NCBI GenBank assembly: GCA_015061295.1
Contig: SUWU01000016.1
Location: forward strand, 1-54,030
DNA length: 54,030 nt
Direction of reading: 5' to 3'
Origin: Lentimicrobiaceae bacterium
GTDB taxonomy: Bacteria > Bacteroidota > Bacteroidia > Bacteroidales > F082
The notes under the pieces are model-generated. The model was given only the letters and a program-made list of their open reading frames with translations, was not told the DNA's origin and searched no databases. Shown here piece by piece: positions 50,947 through 54,030 of this stretch. The first letter of the stretch is position 1; every line of letters starts with the position of its first letter. The translations under genes were made by a program, and so were the position numbers.

Positions 50947-53900
50947 CACTTGTTGTTTTTAATCCAATTAAATGCGTTTCTAAAAGCTTCTATCCAAGGC
51001 GCTACTTCATCCATATTTCTACCTTCTGGATAGTATGGCCACTGCCATGGCAAGAAGGCTCTCTCTATGTGAGGCATCATGGCGAGGTGACGTCCATCGT
51101 TAGAACAGATAGCAGCTACACTCCAGTCGCTACCGTTAGGATTGCCAGGATATTCGTCGAAGCTATAACTCATCGCAATGTTGTATTTGTCTTTGAAATA
51201 TGGGAAGTTGAACTTGCCTTCGCCGTGAGCGATCCAGACACCAAGACGACATCCTTCTAATGACGATAACATGATGCTGTTGCTATGATTGATATCTACA
51301 TTGACGAAGTTAGACTCAAATTTATGTGAGTCGTTGTGCAACATCACTGGATGCTCTTCATGATCTGGATAGACGAGTTTTAATGCTGTCATCAGCTGGC
51401 AGCCGTTACATACGCCGAGGCTGAGAGTGTCTTTTCTTGCGTAGAAGTTCTCGATAGCAGTACGTGCCTTCTCATTATATAACAATGCTCCTGCCCAGCC
51501 TTTGGCAGAACCTAATACGTCAGAGTTGGAGAATCCGCCGACGAAGACAATCATGTTGACATCGCTGAGGTCTTCTCTTCCGTTTATCAAGTCGGTGGTG
51601 TGAACGTCTTTCACATCGAAGCCTGCGAGGTATAAGGCATAAGCCATCTCACGGTCGCCGTTCACGCCTTTCTCTCTGATGATGGCTGCCTTGATGCCAG
51701 AAGGCTCTCTGCGGTGCATGCCGATACCGAGGTCTGCAGCCTTGCCGGTGAACTTGTTACTGAAATCGTAACGTAAGTCTTGTCTCTTATAATTTTCAAA
51801 ACGTTCTTTGGCTTTAGTAGCTCCGCTTTGTTTTCTATCTAAGAGATATGAACTCTTGTACCAAACATCGCGTAATGTGTCAATATTTAGATTGTATGTC
51901 TCGCTGTCTTTCTTCAATGTGATCTCACGTTTGCCTTGAGGCTTACCTATAACAACGAAGTCAATGTTGTTGCTTGAAAGTATTTCTTTTGCTTTATTGC
52001 CTTTGACTTGAATAACGACAGCTGGTTGTTCGCTGAAAGCTACCGAAATAATATCGTTATTGTTGAAAGAAGAGAGGTCGATGTTTAATCCGCCTTCGCA
52101 GTTGGCGAATGTCATCTCTAATAATGTTGTAATCAAACCGCCTGCCGATACGTCATGACCTGCCACGATGAGACCCTCTTCGATGAGCTTCTGAATTGTG
52201 TTAAAGCAATTTTTGAAATATGCTGTGTCTTTTACGTCAGGAGTGTCGTTGCCTATTCTGTCTATCACTTGTGCAAAACTGCTGCCTCCTAATTGGAAGT
52301 TGCCTTTTGAGAAGTCGATGTACAACAACTCGGTTTCATTGTCTTGTCTTACGACAGGTTTTATCGTCTTGCGGATGTCAGATACTTCGCCTACTGCTGT
52401 TACTATGACTGTTCCAGGCGACATTACTTTTTGTCCGTTAGGATATTTCTGAGTCATCGACAAGGAGTCTTTACCTGTTGGCACGTTGATACCTAACTCG
52501 ATGCAGAAGTCGCTGAGAGCTTTGACGGCTTTGTAGAGACGGGTGTTTTCTCCTTCGTTTTTGGCTGGCCACATCCAGTTGGCGCTCAATGAAACGCCTT
52601 TGAGGTTCTCTTCTATAGGAGCCCAGATGACGTTGGTTAACGATTCTGCTACTGCTAAGCGAGATCCTTTTGCTGGGTCGGCGAGTGCTGCCACAGGGGA
52701 GTGTCCTAATGCTGTTCCTATACCTCTCTTACCTTGATAATCCAAGGCGCTGATGCCTAAGTTGTTTAATGGGAGTTGTATTGCTCCTGCACATTGTTGT
52801 AGAGCTACACGTCCTGTCACAGATCTGTCAACTTTATTTGTCAACCAGTCTTTACAAGCTACGGCTTCAAGTTGAAGTACTTGCTCTAAATATTTGTTGA
52901 ACTCTTCGTTCTTGTATTTAATATCATTGAAGTGATAAGGTTTGTCGGTGTCGTGCATTATGGTTTTTGGTGTGCTTCCGAAGAAGTCCGACAAGGTGAG
53001 GTCGATGGCGTTGCCGCCTTCTTCTCTGATGAAACGCAGACGCTCGTCGTTAGTAGCTTCACCTACTAAGAAGTAAGGGGCGCGTTCTCTGAGAGCTGTC
53101 TGTCTGATTATCTCAGTATTTTCTTTGTTGACTAAGAGTCCCATTCTCTCTTGTGACTCGTTGCCTATTATCTCTTTGTCGGATAATGTAGGGTCGCCGA
53201 CAGGGAGTTTATCTATATTGATTTTACCTCCGCTCTTGTCGATGAGTTCTGAGAGACAGTTGAGGTGACCGCCAGCTCCGTGGTCGTGGATAGAGCGTAT
53301 CGGGTTGTTGCCGCATTCTGTCATGGCGCGCACCACGTTAGCGACGCGTTTCTGCATCTCAGGGTTGGCGCGTTGAACGGCGTTAAGTTCTATGGCATTG
53401 CTGTATTGTCCTGTATCTACACTCGATACTGCGCCGCCGCCCATGCCGATGCGGTAGTTGTCGCCACCTAATACTATGATGAGATCTCCTGGCTCTGGGT
53501 CTTCTTTGAGACTGTCGTCTTTTCTTGCAAAGCCGATGCCGCCAGCGAGCATAATGACCTTGTCGTATCCAAATTCTTTGCCTTCTTCTTGATGTTCAAA
53601 AGTGAGGAGGCTGCCATTAATTAAAGGTTGTCCGAATTTGTTTCCGAAGTCGGAAGCTCCGTTAGAAGCTTTGATGAGGATGTCGGCTGGATCTTGATAT
53701 AACCACTTACGTTCCTCGAAGCCTTGTTCCCATTCGCGAGTGCCTTCGGTGCGAGGATATGATGTCATATAGACAGCGGTACCAGCCAAAGGGATACTGC
53801 CTTTACCACCAGCAAGACGGTCTCTGATTTCACCGCCGCCACCAGTAGCAGCACCGTTGAAAGGCTCTACGGTAGTAGGGAAATTGTGTGTCTCGGCTTT

Positions 53901-54030
53901 CAGTGAGATGACAGTGTCGATGTCTTGTATCTGGAAGAAATCAGCCTGATGCTGTGTCTTAGGTGCGAATTGTTCTACCTTAGGTCCTAAGATGAAAGCG
54001 ACATTGTCTTTATATGCAGATACTAATCTG
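50946..54030 (-). CDS. purL: phosphoribosylformylglycinamidine synthase, large form (5' part outside window)
   Basis: 1027 residues are within the window; the frame stays open to the right edge (position 54029), and the N-terminal ~200 residues are missing. A TTG at 53789 could be read as a start but is internal. It converts FGAR to FGAM in purine synthesis. Seen in order: AETHNFPTTVEPFNGAATGG, the ATP/Mg site, the second AIRS-like domain (GISALDYQGKRGIGTALGHS; HDVSAGGLITTLLEM) and a C-terminal glutaminase (MIVFVGGFSNSDVLGSAKGW, SLGVCNGCQLM with the Cys nucleophile). The stop overlaps the acyl-CoA ligase start. Confidence 0.95.
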   Translation of the reverse strand, partial: RLVSAYKDNVAFILGPKVEQFAPKTQHQADFFQIQDIDTVISLKAETHNFPTTVEPFNGAATGGGGEIRDRLAGGKGSIPLAGTAVYMTSYPRTEGTREWEQGFEERKWLYQDPADILIKASNGASDFGNKFGQPLINGSLLTFEHQEEGKEFGYDKVIMLAGGIGFARKDDSLKEDPEPGDLIIVLGGDNYRIGMGGGAVSSVDTGQYSNAIELNAVQRANPEMQKRVANVVRAMTECGNNPIRSIHDHGAGGHLNCLSELIDKSGGKINIDKLPVGDPTLSDKEIIGNESQERMGLLVNKENTEIIRQTALRERAPYFLVGEATNDERLRFIREEGGNAIDLTLSDFFGSTPKTIMHDTDKPYHFNDIKYKNEEFNKYLEQVLQLEAVACKDWLTNKVDRSVTGRVALQQCAGAIQLPLNNLGISALDYQGKRGIGTALGHSPVAALADPAKGSRLAVAESLTNVIWAPIEENLKGVSLSANWMWPAKNEGENTRLYKAVKALSDFCIELGINVPTGKDSLSMTQKYPNGQKVMSPGTVIVTAVGEVSDIRKTIKPVVRQDNETELLYIDFSKGNFQLGGSSFAQVIDRIGNDTPDVKDTAYFKNCFNTIQKLIEEGLIVAGHDVSAGGLITTLLEMTFANCEGGLNIDLSSFNNNDIISVAFSEQPAVVIQVKGNKAKEILSSNNIDFVVIGKPQGKREITLKKDSETYNLNIDTLRDVWYKSSYLLDRKQSGATKAKERFENYKRQDLRYDFSNKFTGKAADLGIGMHRREPSGIKAAIIREKGVNGDREMAYALYLAGFDVKDVHTTDLINGREDLSDVNMIVFVGGFSNSDVLGSAKGWAGALLYNEKARTAIENFYARKDTLSLGVCNGCQLMTALKLVYPDHEEHPVMLHNDSHKFESNFVNVDINHSNSIMLSSLEGCRLGVWIAHGEGKFNFPYFKDKYNIAMSYSFDEYPGNPNGSDWSVAAICSNDGRHLAMMPHIERAFLPWQWPYYPEGRNMDEVAPWIEAFRNAFNWIKNNK

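Noticed and set aside
53769-53789. purL starting at 53789
   Set aside because: That codon is TTG inside the conserved GGKGSIPLAGTAVYMTSYP region. The frame is open to the right edge with PurL sequence.

Overview
The window looks like a chromosomal segment of a low-GC Bacteroidota, most likely order Bacteroidales. The grounds are: promoters of the TTTG/TAnnTTTG type; gliding and type IX secretion markers (GldH, T9SS-type C-termini); FISUMP-type lipoproteins; an S46 dipeptidyl-peptidase; a RicT-GldH-PBP1A gene order; and BspA-like leucine-rich repeat proteins. I cannot name a genus from sequence alone.

Layout. 1-97 is the start of a Fic-family gene. 335-2288 (+) carries pepP and a DUF2148 ferredoxin-domain gene. 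2306-4569 (-) is obgE, a TonB-like exported protein and a PAP2 phosphatase. 4717-8940 (-) is ricT, gldH and PBP1A. tRNA-Pro(GGG) follows at 9060-9132, then a large T9SS-type surface protein (9227-11878), trxB (12134-13087) and a membrane protein. A HipBST-type toxin-antitoxin operon lies at 14183-15674.

The most interesting region is 16014-24217. It is an apparently co-oriented RiPP locus. Two lipoproteins (FnIII-like plus FISUMP domains) alternate with two Cys-rich CXXX-repeat precursor proteins (46 and 41 Cys). Both precursors have twin-arginine signals. They are followed by a radical SAM/SPASM maturase, a SPASM-only partner, a 92-aa accessory protein, and tatA and tatC. The logic suggested is: translate the Cys array, modify it in the cytoplasm with the radical SAM pair, and export the finished, folded product through a Tat pore encoded beside it. 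Two direct repeats of 132 bp (130/132 identical) bracket this locus at 15727-15858 and 24751-24882. Just inside the right repeat is a 131-nt nested hairpin ahead of a small HTH gene.

From 24900 to the end is mostly housekeeping. It holds DPP7-like peptidase, a PurF-like protein with Ser in place of the Cys nucleophile, and a BspA-like LRR protein whose signal peptide is out of frame across a run of 8 G. Next come an ABC importer of the SsuABC/TauABC kind and a FucP-type sugar permease. A coaX-OMP-TPR-lptC-CNNM-ppiD cluster follows, then tRNA-Phe(GAA), a C69 dipeptidase with rsmD and DUF3822, a COG0731-like radical SAM gene divergent from holA, a long-chain acyl-CoA ligase and the 3' part of purL, which runs off the right edge.

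Family assignments rest on motifs I can read in the translations and on memory of the families; no database search was run.
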